Assembly (NCBI GenBank): GCA_030697365.1
Contig: JAUYQH010000057.1
Coordinates: forward strand, 1-49,519
Source of the DNA: Novosphingobium sp.
Lineage (GTDB): Bacteria; Pseudomonadota; Alphaproteobacteria; Sphingomonadales; Sphingomonadaceae
Direction of reading: 5' to 3'
DNA: 49,519 nucleotides
The position numbers were made by a program, and so were the translations under genes. Shown here in pieces: positions 7,561 through 15,578 of the stretch. How positions within the stretch are numbered: the first letter of the stretch is position 1; the number at the start of each line of letters is the position of its first letter. Below the pieces are notes generated by a model. It saw nothing but the letters and a program-made list of their open reading frames with translations. It did no database searches and had not been told where the DNA came from.

Positions 7561-8799
7561 ATGGCGGCTGCATTCTGGGACAAGACCAACGCTGCGCCCA
7601 AGACCAGTTTTTGGGCCAGCGGTCACACGCCGACGCTGATCGCGGCGTTCCTCTATTTCGATCTCGCCTTCATGGTCTGGGTGCTGCTCGGACCGCTCGC
7701 GCCCGATATCGCAAAAGCGCTGGCGCTGACCCCGGCGCAAAAAGGCCTGATGGTCGCGGTGCCGACGCTGGCGGGTGCGGTGCTGCGGGTGGTCAACGGG
7801 CTGCTGGTCGACCGGATCGGCCCCAAGCGTTCGGGCGCGATCAGCCAGTTGATCGTGATCGCCGGTCTGTTCACGGCGTGGATGGTAGGGGTCAACAGCT
7901 TCGTCGGCACGTTGGCGCTGGGGGTAATCCTGGGTTTCGCAGGCGCGAGTTTCGCTATCGCGCTGCCGCTCGCCAGCCGCTGGTACCCGCCCGAGCATCA
8001 GGGAAAGGCGATGGGCCTGGCGGGGATGGGCAATTCGGGCACCGTCCTCGCCGCGCTGTTTGCCCCCACGCTGGCCAAGCTGTTCGGCTGGAACGCGGTG
8101 CTGGGGCTCGCCTGTATCCCGCTGGGAATCGTGTTCGTGGTCTACATGATCATGGCCAAGGACGCGCCGAATGCGCCGCCCGCCAAAAGCTTCACGCAAT
8201 ACCTCGAACCGCTCAAGCAGGCCGACGCGTGGTGGCTGATGGGGTTCTATTCGGTCACTTTTGGCGGCTTCGTCGGGCTCGCCGCCTCGCTGCCGATCTA
8301 CTTCACCGACCGCTTCGGACTCACCCCGATCCATGCCGGATACGGCACCGCGGCTTGCGTGCTGGCCGGTTCGCTGGTCCGCCCGATGGGGGGCGCGCTC
8401 GCCGATGCGATCGGCGGGGTCAAGACGTTGACCGCGGTGTTCATCGTCGCCGCGCTGGCCCTCGCCGGGGTCAGCATGGCGGCGACCGTGGTCACCGCGC
8501 TGGGGCTGTTCGGGGTCGCGATGCTGGCGCTGGGAACCGGCAACGGCGCGGTCTTCCAGCTCGTCCCGCAGCGCTTCTCGGCAGAGATCGGGGTGATGAC
8601 GGGGCTGGTCGGGATGGCCGGCGGCGTCGGCGGATTCTACCTCGCCTCGTCGCTGGGCCTCGCCAAGCAGTTCACCGGCAGTTTCTCCCCGGGCTTCCTG
8701 ATCTTCGCCGCGCTGGCGGTGGTCGCACTGGTCGGGCTGACATTGGTCAAGGGCAGGTGGCGCTCAGCCTGGGGCGCGGCCTCGACGGTGCGGATCTGA
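7561..8799 (+). CDS. narK: NarK/NasA-type nitrate/nitrite transporter (MFS, NNP family)
   Basis: 412 residues with about 12 hydrophobic segments, as in the nitrate/nitrite porter family of the major facilitator superfamily. The two nitrate-signature regions are visible: GLAGMGNSGTVLAALFAP (about 155-172) and LGTGNGAVFQLVPQRFS (about 325-341), the latter followed by GLVGMAGGVGGFYL. A NGLLVDRIGPKRSG loop between early helices is the usual MFS motif A. It should import nitrate (and perhaps move nitrite) across the inner membrane. The ATG has an AAGGAG ribosome-binding site and is the first gene after the NasT-controlled terminator. The symbol follows common usage; nrtP or nasA-type names are used for the same family. 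Confidence 0.9.
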   Translation: MAAAFWDKTNAAPKTSFWASGHTPTLIAAFLYFDLAFMVWVLLGPLAPDIAKALALTPAQKGLMVAVPTLAGAVLRVVNGLLVDRIGPKRSGAISQLIVIAGLFTAWMVGVNSFVGTLALGVILGFAGASFAIALPLASRWYPPEHQGKAMGLAGMGNSGTVLAALFAPTLAKLFGWNAVLGLACIPLGIVFVVYMIMAKDAPNAPPAKSFTQYLEPLKQADAWWLMGFYSVTFGGFVGLAASLPIYFTDRFGLTPIHAGYGTAACVLAGSLVRPMGGALADAIGGVKTLTAVFIVAALALAGVSMAATVVTALGLFGVAMLALGTGNGAVFQLVPQRFSAEIGVMTGLVGMAGGVGGFYLASSLGLAKQFTGSFSPGFLIFAALAVVALVGLTLVKGRWRSAWGAASTVRI

Positions 8800-8804
8800 T
8801 CGCG

Positions 8805-10007
8805 ATGCGGCTGGCAATAGTCACCTTGGTCGGGCTCGCGGCGGGAACCCCCGCCGCGGCCCAGACGATTGTCCTTAAACCCCTGATCGACGCCCGGCTG
8901 CGATATGAGCAGGTCGATCAAGACGGGCTGGCGGCGCAGGCGGACGCCGCCACTGCGCGGGTCCGCGCCGGGATTGAGGCGAATTCGGGCCACTGGGCAG
9001 CGCTGGTCGAGGGCCAGGGTACGCTGGCCCTCGTCGACGACTATTTCGACGGGCTCCACCCGCCCGCGATCCGGCCGCTGGTCGCCGACCCCCAGAACGT
9101 CGCGCTGTATCGCGCGCAAATCCAATACCGCAGCAGGCCGTTGACGCTGACCACCGGCCGCCAGCGGATCGCGCTCGACGACGAACGCTTCGTCGGTGCG
9201 GTCAATTTCCGCCAGAACGGCCAGACCTTCGACGCGGTGCGCGCCGAAGTAACTGCGATCTCCGGGATCAAGCTCGACGCGACCTACGCGTGGAGCCACC
9301 GCACGCTGTGGGGCGTCGATGGCACGGGCGTGCGCCAGCAGGCGGTGTCGGGCGATTTCGTGTTCGGCAATGCCGGATATTCCACGCCGCTCGGCACGAT
9401 CTCGGCCTTCGCCTACCTGGTCGACGAAGACGAGGCCGCGGTGTTCGGCTTCCGGATGTCGAGCCAGACTTACGGCGCACGGCTGGTGGGGACGAAGCCG
9501 GTGGACAAAGCCGGGTTGGCCTACCAACTCAGCTATGCGCGCCAGTCGGACTATCACCGCAATCCCAACGCCTACGCCGCGAGCTATTACCTTGCCGACG
9601 TTACGCTCGAGCTGAGCGGGTTCAAGCTGGGCGGCGGCTACGAGGTTCTCGGCGCGGATGAGGGTGCGGCGCTGACCTCGTTCCAGATTCCGCTAGCCAC
9701 CGGATTCAAGTTTCAGGGCTGGGCGGACAAGTTCCTGACCACGCCGCCCGATGGGGTCCGCGATCTCTATGGCAGCCTCGGCTACGGCTGGAAAAAGCTC
9801 GGCCCGCTGGACGCAGTGACCTTGCAGGCCGCCTACCACCGCTTCGAAAGCGACCGCGCGGTCCGCCATTACGGAAACGAAATCAACCTTCTCGCCAGCG
9901 CCAGGCTCAAGCGGACGACGCTCTCGGTTCGCTATGCCGGTTACGACGCCGACACTTTCGCCACCGACACCTCGAAATTCTGGCTCCAGATGGACTGGAC
10001 GATATGA
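8805..10007 (+). CDS. Outer-membrane beta-barrel protein, alginate-export/porin-like
   Basis: 400 residues. A clear signal peptide (MRLAIVTLVGLAAGTPAAAQ, cut after AxA) precedes a chain of alternating polar and hydrophobic strands rich in Tyr, Trp and Gly, ending with the aromatic WLQMDWTI typical of a barrel C-terminus. Strand-like repeats such as LTLTTGRQRIALDDERFVG and KLDATYAWSHRTLW suggest the alginate-export (AlgE-like) superfamily; I am sure of a barrel, less of the subfamily. It begins 5 nt after narK and overlaps nirB by 4 nt, inside the nitrate operon, so passage of nitrate or nitrite through the outer membrane is the natural inference. Alginate export itself is not suggested by any neighbour. 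Confidence 0.75.
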   Translation: MRLAIVTLVGLAAGTPAAAQTIVLKPLIDARLRYEQVDQDGLAAQADAATARVRAGIEANSGHWAALVEGQGTLALVDDYFDGLHPPAIRPLVADPQNVALYRAQIQYRSRPLTLTTGRQRIALDDERFVGAVNFRQNGQTFDAVRAEVTAISGIKLDATYAWSHRTLWGVDGTGVRQQAVSGDFVFGNAGYSTPLGTISAFAYLVDEDEAAVFGFRMSSQTYGARLVGTKPVDKAGLAYQLSYARQSDYHRNPNAYAASYYLADVTLELSGFKLGGGYEVLGADEGAALTSFQIPLATGFKFQGWADKFLTTPPDGVRDLYGSLGYGWKKLGPLDAVTLQAAYHRFESDRAVRHYGNEINLLASARLKRTTLSVRYAGYDADTFATDTSKFWLQMDWTI

Positions 10008-12487
10008 TGGAACACCAGACGATTCCCGCTTGCGGGGACGATACGCGCGAGCATCTCGTCGTCGTCGGCAACGGCATGGCCGGGTGCCGCGCGGTCGAGG
10101 AACTGCTGGCGCGCGATCCGGCGCGCTACCGCATCACCATCTTCGGCGCCGAGCCGCGGGTGAACTACAACCGGATCATGCTTTCGCCGGTGCTCGCCGG
10201 CGAGAAGAGCTTCGCCGAGATCGTGATCAACGGCCAGGAGTGGTACGACGAGCACGGCATCGCGCTGATCGCGGGCGATCCGGTGGCGGCAATCGACCGG
10301 GCGGCAAAAACCGTCACCACCCGCAGCGGACTGACCACCGGCTACGACCGGCTGCTGATCGCCACCGGTTCCGACCCGTTCATCATCCCGGTGCCGGGCA
10401 AGGACCTGCCCGGGGTGATCGGTTTTCGCGACATGAACGACGTCGAGACGATGTTGGAGGCCGCCGACAAGGGCGGCGCGGCGGTGGTGATCGGCGGCGG
10501 GCTGCTCGGGCTCGAGGCGGCGCATGGCCTCAGCCTGCGCGGGATGAAGGTCACCGTCATCCACCTGATGCCGACGCTGATGGAGCGCCAGCTCGACGAA
10601 GCGGCGGGGTGGCTGCTCAAGCAGGCGCTGGAGAGCAGGGGCCAGACGATCCTGACCGGCGCGGACACCGCGGAGATCGTCGGCGCCTCTCATGTCGAGG
10701 GCGTAAGGCTGAAGGACGGCACGACGATACCCGCCGATCTGGTAGTGATGGCGGTGGGCATCCGCCCGTCGGTCGCACTGGCGCGCGAGGCCGGGATCGC
10801 GATCGGCCGCGGGATCCACGTCGATGATCACATGGTCACTTCCGACCCCGCGATCCTCGCGGTGGGCGAATGTGTCGAGCACGACGGCCAGGTTTATGGC
10901 CTGGTCGCCCCCCTGTGGGAGATGTGCCGCGCGCTGGCCGACGGGCTGGTCGAGCAGCCTACCGGCTACCGCGGATCGGTGACCTCGACCAAGCTCAAGG
11001 TTTCCGGGATCGACGTGTTTTCGGCGGGCGATTTCGCCAGCGCCGATGGCACCGAGGACATCGTCCTTCGCGATGCCTCGCGGGGCATCTACAAACGTGT
11101 GGTGGTGCGCGACGACCGGATCGTCGGCGCGGTGCTCTATGGCGATACCGCCGATGGCGGGTGGTACTTCGACCTGCTCAAGCGCGGCGAAGATATCTCG
11201 GCGCTGCGCGATGTCCTGATCTTCGGCCAGTCGTTCGCCTCGGGAGGGGGGCAAGCGGACCCTAAGGCTGCCGTTGCGGCGCTCTCGGATTCTGCCGAGA
11301 TTTGCGGCTGCAACGGCGTTTCCAAGGGCCAGGTCGTTTCCTGCATCGCCAAGGGCGCGCACAGCCTCGATGCGCTGCGTGGCACCTGCAAGGCTTCGGC
11401 GAGCTGTGGTTCGTGCACCGGGCTGGTCGAAAGCCTCCTCGCGCTGACGCTGGGCGACGAGGTCCAGGCGGGTGCGAAGACGGTGTGTAAATGCACCAGC
11501 TTCGGCCACGACGACGTGCGGCGCGAGATCGTGGCGCAGGCGATGCGCTCGATCCCCGAGGTGATGCAGAAGCTCCACTGGAGCACGCCCGACGGCTGCT
11601 CGTCGTGCCGCCCGGCGCTCAACTACTACCTGCTTTGCGCGCTGCCCGGCGAATATGTCGACGACCAGCAGAGCCGCTTCGTCAACGAGCGGATGCACGC
11701 CAACATCCAGAAGGACGGGACTTATTCGGTGGTCCCGCGGATGTGGGGCGGGCTCACCAACCCGCGCGAGCTGCGCGCGATCGCCGATGTGGTCGAGAAA
11801 TACGATGCGCCGATGGTCAAGGTGACCGGGGGCCAGCGGCTCGACATCTTCGGGATCAGGAAGGAAGACCTGCCCGCGGTCTGGGCCGATCTCAATGCCG
11901 CCGGAATGGTTTCGGGCCACGCCTATGGCAAGGCGCTGCGCACCGTGAAGACTTGCGTCGGCAGCGAGTGGTGCCGCTTCGGGACGCAGGATTCGACCGG
12001 TCTTGGGGTCAAGATCGAGCAAGCGACGTGGGGCAGCTGGATGCCGCACAAGTTCAAGATCGCGGTCAGCGGCTGCCCCCGCAACTGCGCCGAGGCGACG
12101 ATCAAGGACTTCGGGATCATCTGCGTCGACAGCGGATACGAGCTGCATGTCGGCGGCAACGGCGGGATCAAGGTCCGCGTCACCGACCTGCTGTGCAAGG
12201 TGGCGACCGAGGCCGAGGCGATGCTGCACTGCGCTGCGTTCATCCAGCTCTACCGTGAGGAAGCCTGGTACCTCGAGCGCACCGCGCCGTGGATCGAGCG
12301 GGTCGGGCTGGCCTACGTCCAGTCGCGCCTGCTCGACGACACCGAAGTCCGCGCCGCGCTGGCCCGGCGGTTCTTTCATTCGCAGAGTTTCTCGCAGGAC
12401 GATCCCTGGGCCAAGCGCGCCGAAGGGGCCGAGCGCGAGCAGCACGCGCCGATGGCGCATTTCACTCCTCGGAAGGAATTCGCATGA
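10004..12487 (+). CDS. nirB: Assimilatory nitrite reductase [NAD(P)H], large subunit
   Basis: 827 residues, normal for NirB. Order of domains: FAD/NADH oxidoreductase (about 15-330, with VVVGNGMAG and VVIGGGLLGLEAA); a BFD-like [2Fe-2S] segment (ICGCNGV ... CGSC, about 431-470); a second BFD-like segment (CKC ... CSSC, about 495-532); then the nitrite/sulfite-reductase repeats. The siroheme-[4Fe-4S] ligands are C651-X5-C657 and C691-X3-C695 (CVGSEWC and CPRNC). It reduces nitrite to ammonium with NADH in the cytoplasm, with NirD. ATG 10004 overlaps the porin stop; a second Met follows directly. No siroheme synthase gene is in this window. Confidence 0.95.
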   Translation: MMEHQTIPACGDDTREHLVVVGNGMAGCRAVEELLARDPARYRITIFGAEPRVNYNRIMLSPVLAGEKSFAEIVINGQEWYDEHGIALIAGDPVAAIDRAAKTVTTRSGLTTGYDRLLIATGSDPFIIPVPGKDLPGVIGFRDMNDVETMLEAADKGGAAVVIGGGLLGLEAAHGLSLRGMKVTVIHLMPTLMERQLDEAAGWLLKQALESRGQTILTGADTAEIVGASHVEGVRLKDGTTIPADLVVMAVGIRPSVALAREAGIAIGRGIHVDDHMVTSDPAILAVGECVEHDGQVYGLVAPLWEMCRALADGLVEQPTGYRGSVTSTKLKVSGIDVFSAGDFASADGTEDIVLRDASRGIYKRVVVRDDRIVGAVLYGDTADGGWYFDLLKRGEDISALRDVLIFGQSFASGGGQADPKAAVAALSDSAEICGCNGVSKGQVVSCIAKGAHSLDALRGTCKASASCGSCTGLVESLLALTLGDEVQAGAKTVCKCTSFGHDDVRREIVAQAMRSIPEVMQKLHWSTPDGCSSCRPALNYYLLCALPGEYVDDQQSRFVNERMHANIQKDGTYSVVPRMWGGLTNPRELRAIADVVEKYDAPMVKVTGGQRLDIFGIRKEDLPAVWADLNAAGMVSGHAYGKALRTVKTCVGSEWCRFGTQDSTGLGVKIEQATWGSWMPHKFKIAVSGCPRNCAEATIKDFGIICVDSGYELHVGGNGGIKVRVTDLLCKVATEAEAMLHCAAFIQLYREEAWYLERTAPWIERVGLAYVQSRLLDDTEVRAALARRFFHSQSFSQDDPWAKRAEGAEREQHAPMAHFTPRKEFA

Positions 12488-12822
12488 TCGGCGATTGGCT
12501 CGACATCGGCTGGGTCAACGAGATCCCGGTGCGCGGCAGCCGCGTGGTCAAAGTGACCGGCGGCGACGACATCGCGGTATTCCGTTCCGGCGAGGGCAAA
12601 GTCTTCGCGCTGCGCGACCGCTGCCCGCACAAGCACGGACGGCTCAGCCAGGGCATCGTCCACGGCGGCGCGGTGGCTTGTCCCCTGCACAACTGGCGGA
12701 TTTCGCTTTCAAGCGGCGAGGCGCTGGGTGAAGACAAGGGCTGCACTCCGACGGTGCCGGTGCGGATCGACGCCGGTCGTGTGCTGATCCACCGGGCCAG
12801 CACGCTGGCGGCCGCGGCGTGA
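12484..12822 (+). CDS. nirD: Nitrite reductase small subunit, Rieske-type
   Basis: 112 residues, standard for NirD. Rieske-like ligands C47-P-H49 and C66-P-L-H69 are both present. The ATG overlaps the nirB stop (12484-12487) and has a good AAGGAA ribosome-binding site in the end of nirB. It forms the NirBD complex; its exact redox role is less well defined than that of NirB. A palindromic repeat follows directly and separates it from nasA. Confidence 0.93.
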   Translation: MIGDWLDIGWVNEIPVRGSRVVKVTGGDDIAVFRSGEGKVFALRDRCPHKHGRLSQGIVHGGAVACPLHNWRISLSSGEALGEDKGCTPTVPVRIDAGRVLIHRASTLAAAA

Positions 12823-12828
12823 TTCTCG

Positions 12829-12929
12829 CTCTCCCCTTCAGGGGAGAGGGCCGGGGAGAGGGGGCTGTCTCATGACCGTGGACCTGCCCCAACCCCCTCT
12901 CCCAACCCTCTCCCCTGAAGGGAAGAGGG
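12829..12929. repeat. Palindromic repeat element, copy 1 (nirD-nasA junction)
   Basis: A left arm (12829-12867) and right arm (12887-12929) are inverted copies built from CTCTCCCCTTCAGGGGAGAG followed by GGnnGGGAGAGGGGG. The 19-nt centre holds the nasA ATG (12872). Each arm is itself palindromic, so strong RNA hairpins are expected between nirD and nasA. Related elements occur at 24290-24450 and 32212-32332. No transposase is nearby; it looks like a small non-autonomous or REP-like element. Confidence 0.85.
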
Positions 12930-15520
12930 CTATCAAAACCACTTGCGCCTATTGCGGGGTTGGCTGCGGGATTCGCGCGACGCCCACCGGCGAACGTCAG
13001 GTCAAGATCGAGGGCGACCTCGATCACCCCGCCAACGCCGGGCGGCTGTGTTCCAAGGGCACGCACCTGGGCGAGACGGTCGGGCTCGAAGGCCGCCTGC
13101 TCCACCCGATGATCGGCAAAAGCCGGGCCAGCTGGGACAAGGCGCTCGACCTGGTCGCAAAACGCTTTCGCGACACGATCGCGCGCCACGGACCCGACAG
13201 TGTGGCGTTCTATGTCTCCGGCCAGCTGCTGACCGAGGACTACTACGTCGCCAACAAACTGATGAAAGGCTTCATCGGTTCGGCCAACATCGACACCAAT
13301 TCGCGGCTGTGCATGGCCAGCGCGGTCGCCGGGCATATCCGCGCGTTCGGCGAGGACATCGTGCCCGCCAGCTACGCCGATCTCGATGCCGCCGACCTGA
13401 TCGTGCTGGTCGGGTCCAACACCGCGTGGTGCCACCCGATCGTCTGGCAGCGGATCGAGGCGGCGCGCGCGGCGAAGGGCACCAAGCTGGTCGTGATCGA
13501 TCCGCGGCGGACTGAGACCGCCGAGGGCGCCGACCTGCACCTTCCGATCCGTCCCGGCAGCGACGTGGCGCTGATGAATGGCCTGCTTGCCTGGTGCCGC
13601 GAACACGGCGCGATCGATGTAGCCTATCTCGCGGCGCACGTCGCGGTGCCCGACTCGTTCTGGAGCGCGCTGGAGGAAGGTTGCGACCTGTGGTCGACCG
13701 CGCGCGCCTGCGATGTGGCGCCGGCCGATCTCCGGCGCTTCTTCGAGCTTTTTGCAACCACCCCGCGCACGGTCACGCTGTTCAGCCAAGGGATCAACCA
13801 GTCGCTCGCCGGGACCGACCAGGTCAATGCGATCCTCAACCTTCACCTCGCCACAGGGCGGATCGGAAAGCCCGGCGCGGCGCCGTTCTCGATCACCGGC
13901 CAGCCCAACGCAATGGGCGGGCGCGAGGTGGGCGGGCTGGCTTCCTCGCTCGCTGCGCACCGCGATTTCGCATCCGATGACGTCGCGCAAGTCGGTCGGT
14001 TCTGGGCTGCGCCGAACATGGCGACCAAGCCGGGGCTCAAGGCGGTCGACTTGTTCCGCGAGCTCGGCCGCGGCAAGATCAAGGCGCTGTGGGTCATGGC
14101 AACCAATCCCGCGGTGTCGATGCCCGATGCGGCCCGCGTGCGCGAGGCGCTGGCCGCGTGCCCGTTCGTGGTGGTCTCCGACGTGATCGCCGAAACCGAT
14201 ACCTCGCAGTACGCGCACGTCCGCCTGCCCGCCGCGGCGTGGGGCGAGAAGGACGGCACCGTGACCAATTCCGAACGCATGGTCAGCCGCCAGCGCGCGC
14301 TGTTTCCGCTGCCGGGCGAGGCGCGTCCCGACTGGTGGATCGTCACCGAAGTGGCGCGGCGGATGGGCTGGAAAACCGCCTTCGCCTACGATCGGCCCGC
14401 CGACATCTGGCGCGAGCATTGCCGACTGTCGACTTATGGAAATCATGGTGAGCGGCTGTTCGCACTGCCGGGCCATTCGGCGCAGGGCAACGCCGAGTAT
14501 GAGGCGATGGAGCCGTTCCGCTGGGGCGGTGAGGCGTTCGCCGATGGCCGGTTCTCCACTCCCGATGGTCGCGCGCGCCTGGTATGCGTGGCGCAGCGCG
14601 CGGCGGAGGCCGTTCTCCCGCGATGGCCGATGACGCTCAACACCGGGCGCTATCGCGATCACTGGCACACGATGACCCGCACCGGGCTCGCTCCCAGGCT
14701 CGCCCGCCACCGTGATGAGCCTCGGGTTGAGGTCCATTCCGCCGATGTGGCGGAACTGGGGCTGGAGGAAGGAGGGCTTGCCCGGCTGACCACGCCGCAA
14801 GGCTCCAGCATCTATCGCGTCGAACCCAGCGACGGCCAGCGCCGCGGCGAGGCGTTCGTCCCGATCCACTGGACCGATCGCAACGCACGGGGCGGGCGCA
14901 CCGGTGCCCTGCCGCGACCGCTGGTCGACCCGGTCTCGGGCCAGCCGGGATTCAAGTCGACCCCCGTGCGGATCGAGCCAGTTGCGGTGCAGTGGCGCGG
15001 GTTCCTGATCACCAACCGCGAGCTGGATCGCGTTCCCGATTGCGTGTGGGCAACGCGCGTCGCTGTGCGCGGGGGCACCTTGTGGGAACTGGCGGGCAAC
15101 GGCGATGCCCGCGCGCTCGAAAAGCTGCTGCCGCGCGGCGAGACGATCGAGGCCGAGGATCGTGCGCGGGGTTCGCGGCGGATTGCGGTAATGCAGGATG
15201 GCCGCCTCGCCGCGGTGCTAATGGTCACGCGCACCGGCGAACTGCCGCCGCGCGACTACCTGCTTGAAATGCTTGGCGATATGCCGAGCGCGCCGTCGGT
15301 ACTCGCCGGTCGCGCCCCGGGGATGGTGGCGGATCGCGGAGCCATCGTCTGCGCCTGCTTCGACGTCGGACTCAAGACGATCGTTGCGGCGATAGCCGAG
15401 CGCCAGTTGGCCGACGTCGCCGCCATCGGCGCGGCGCTGGGGGCGGGGACCAATTGCGGATCGTGCCGCCCCGCGCTCGCCAAGCTCCTGCCAGCAAAGC
15501 AACCCGCGCACGTCGCCTGA
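12872..15520 (+). CDS. nasA: Assimilatory nitrate reductase, molybdopterin catalytic subunit
   Basis: 882 residues. N-terminal [4Fe-4S] ligands C25-X2-C28-X3-C32 and C60; bis-MGD molybdenum domains follow, with Cys147 in NSRLCMASAV as the likely Mo ligand. The C-terminus carries a BFD-like [2Fe-2S] domain (C827-A-C829 ... C862-X2-C865). It reduces nitrate to nitrite in the cytoplasm. The start lies inside a palindromic repeat: residues 7-20 (QPPLPTLSPEGKRA) are encoded by the right arm, and no start codon exists between the repeat and Cys25 (only GTG 12878 as an alternative), so the N-terminal extension is repeat-derived. No separate NasB/NasC-type FAD subunit is encoded nearby, so the electron donor is open. 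Confidence 0.93.
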   Translation: MTVDLPQPPLPTLSPEGKRAIKTTCAYCGVGCGIRATPTGERQVKIEGDLDHPANAGRLCSKGTHLGETVGLEGRLLHPMIGKSRASWDKALDLVAKRFRDTIARHGPDSVAFYVSGQLLTEDYYVANKLMKGFIGSANIDTNSRLCMASAVAGHIRAFGEDIVPASYADLDAADLIVLVGSNTAWCHPIVWQRIEAARAAKGTKLVVIDPRRTETAEGADLHLPIRPGSDVALMNGLLAWCREHGAIDVAYLAAHVAVPDSFWSALEEGCDLWSTARACDVAPADLRRFFELFATTPRTVTLFSQGINQSLAGTDQVNAILNLHLATGRIGKPGAAPFSITGQPNAMGGREVGGLASSLAAHRDFASDDVAQVGRFWAAPNMATKPGLKAVDLFRELGRGKIKALWVMATNPAVSMPDAARVREALAACPFVVVSDVIAETDTSQYAHVRLPAAAWGEKDGTVTNSERMVSRQRALFPLPGEARPDWWIVTEVARRMGWKTAFAYDRPADIWREHCRLSTYGNHGERLFALPGHSAQGNAEYEAMEPFRWGGEAFADGRFSTPDGRARLVCVAQRAAEAVLPRWPMTLNTGRYRDHWHTMTRTGLAPRLARHRDEPRVEVHSADVAELGLEEGGLARLTTPQGSSIYRVEPSDGQRRGEAFVPIHWTDRNARGGRTGALPRPLVDPVSGQPGFKSTPVRIEPVAVQWRGFLITNRELDRVPDCVWATRVAVRGGTLWELAGNGDARALEKLLPRGETIEAEDRARGSRRIAVMQDGRLAAVLMVTRTGELPPRDYLLEMLGDMPSAPSVLAGRAPGMVADRGAIVCACFDVGLKTIVAAIAERQLADVAAIGAALGAGTNCGSCRPALAKLLPAKQPAHVA

Positions 15521-15578
15521 CGACTACCCGCCGGTTGGTCCGGCTTGCCGAAATCGACCTGGCCGAAGTCGCGCGGTC

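Noticed and set aside
7347..10007. A single 886-codon frame that would fuse the leader and narK region to the porin
   Set aside because: The first part is narK in another frame; a proper signal peptide begins at the ATG at 8805, right after the narK stop.
9941..12460. An 839-codon minus-strand open frame opposite nirB
   Set aside because: Low-complexity Arg/His/Asp-rich translation without motifs; nirB on the plus strand has every cofactor ligand.
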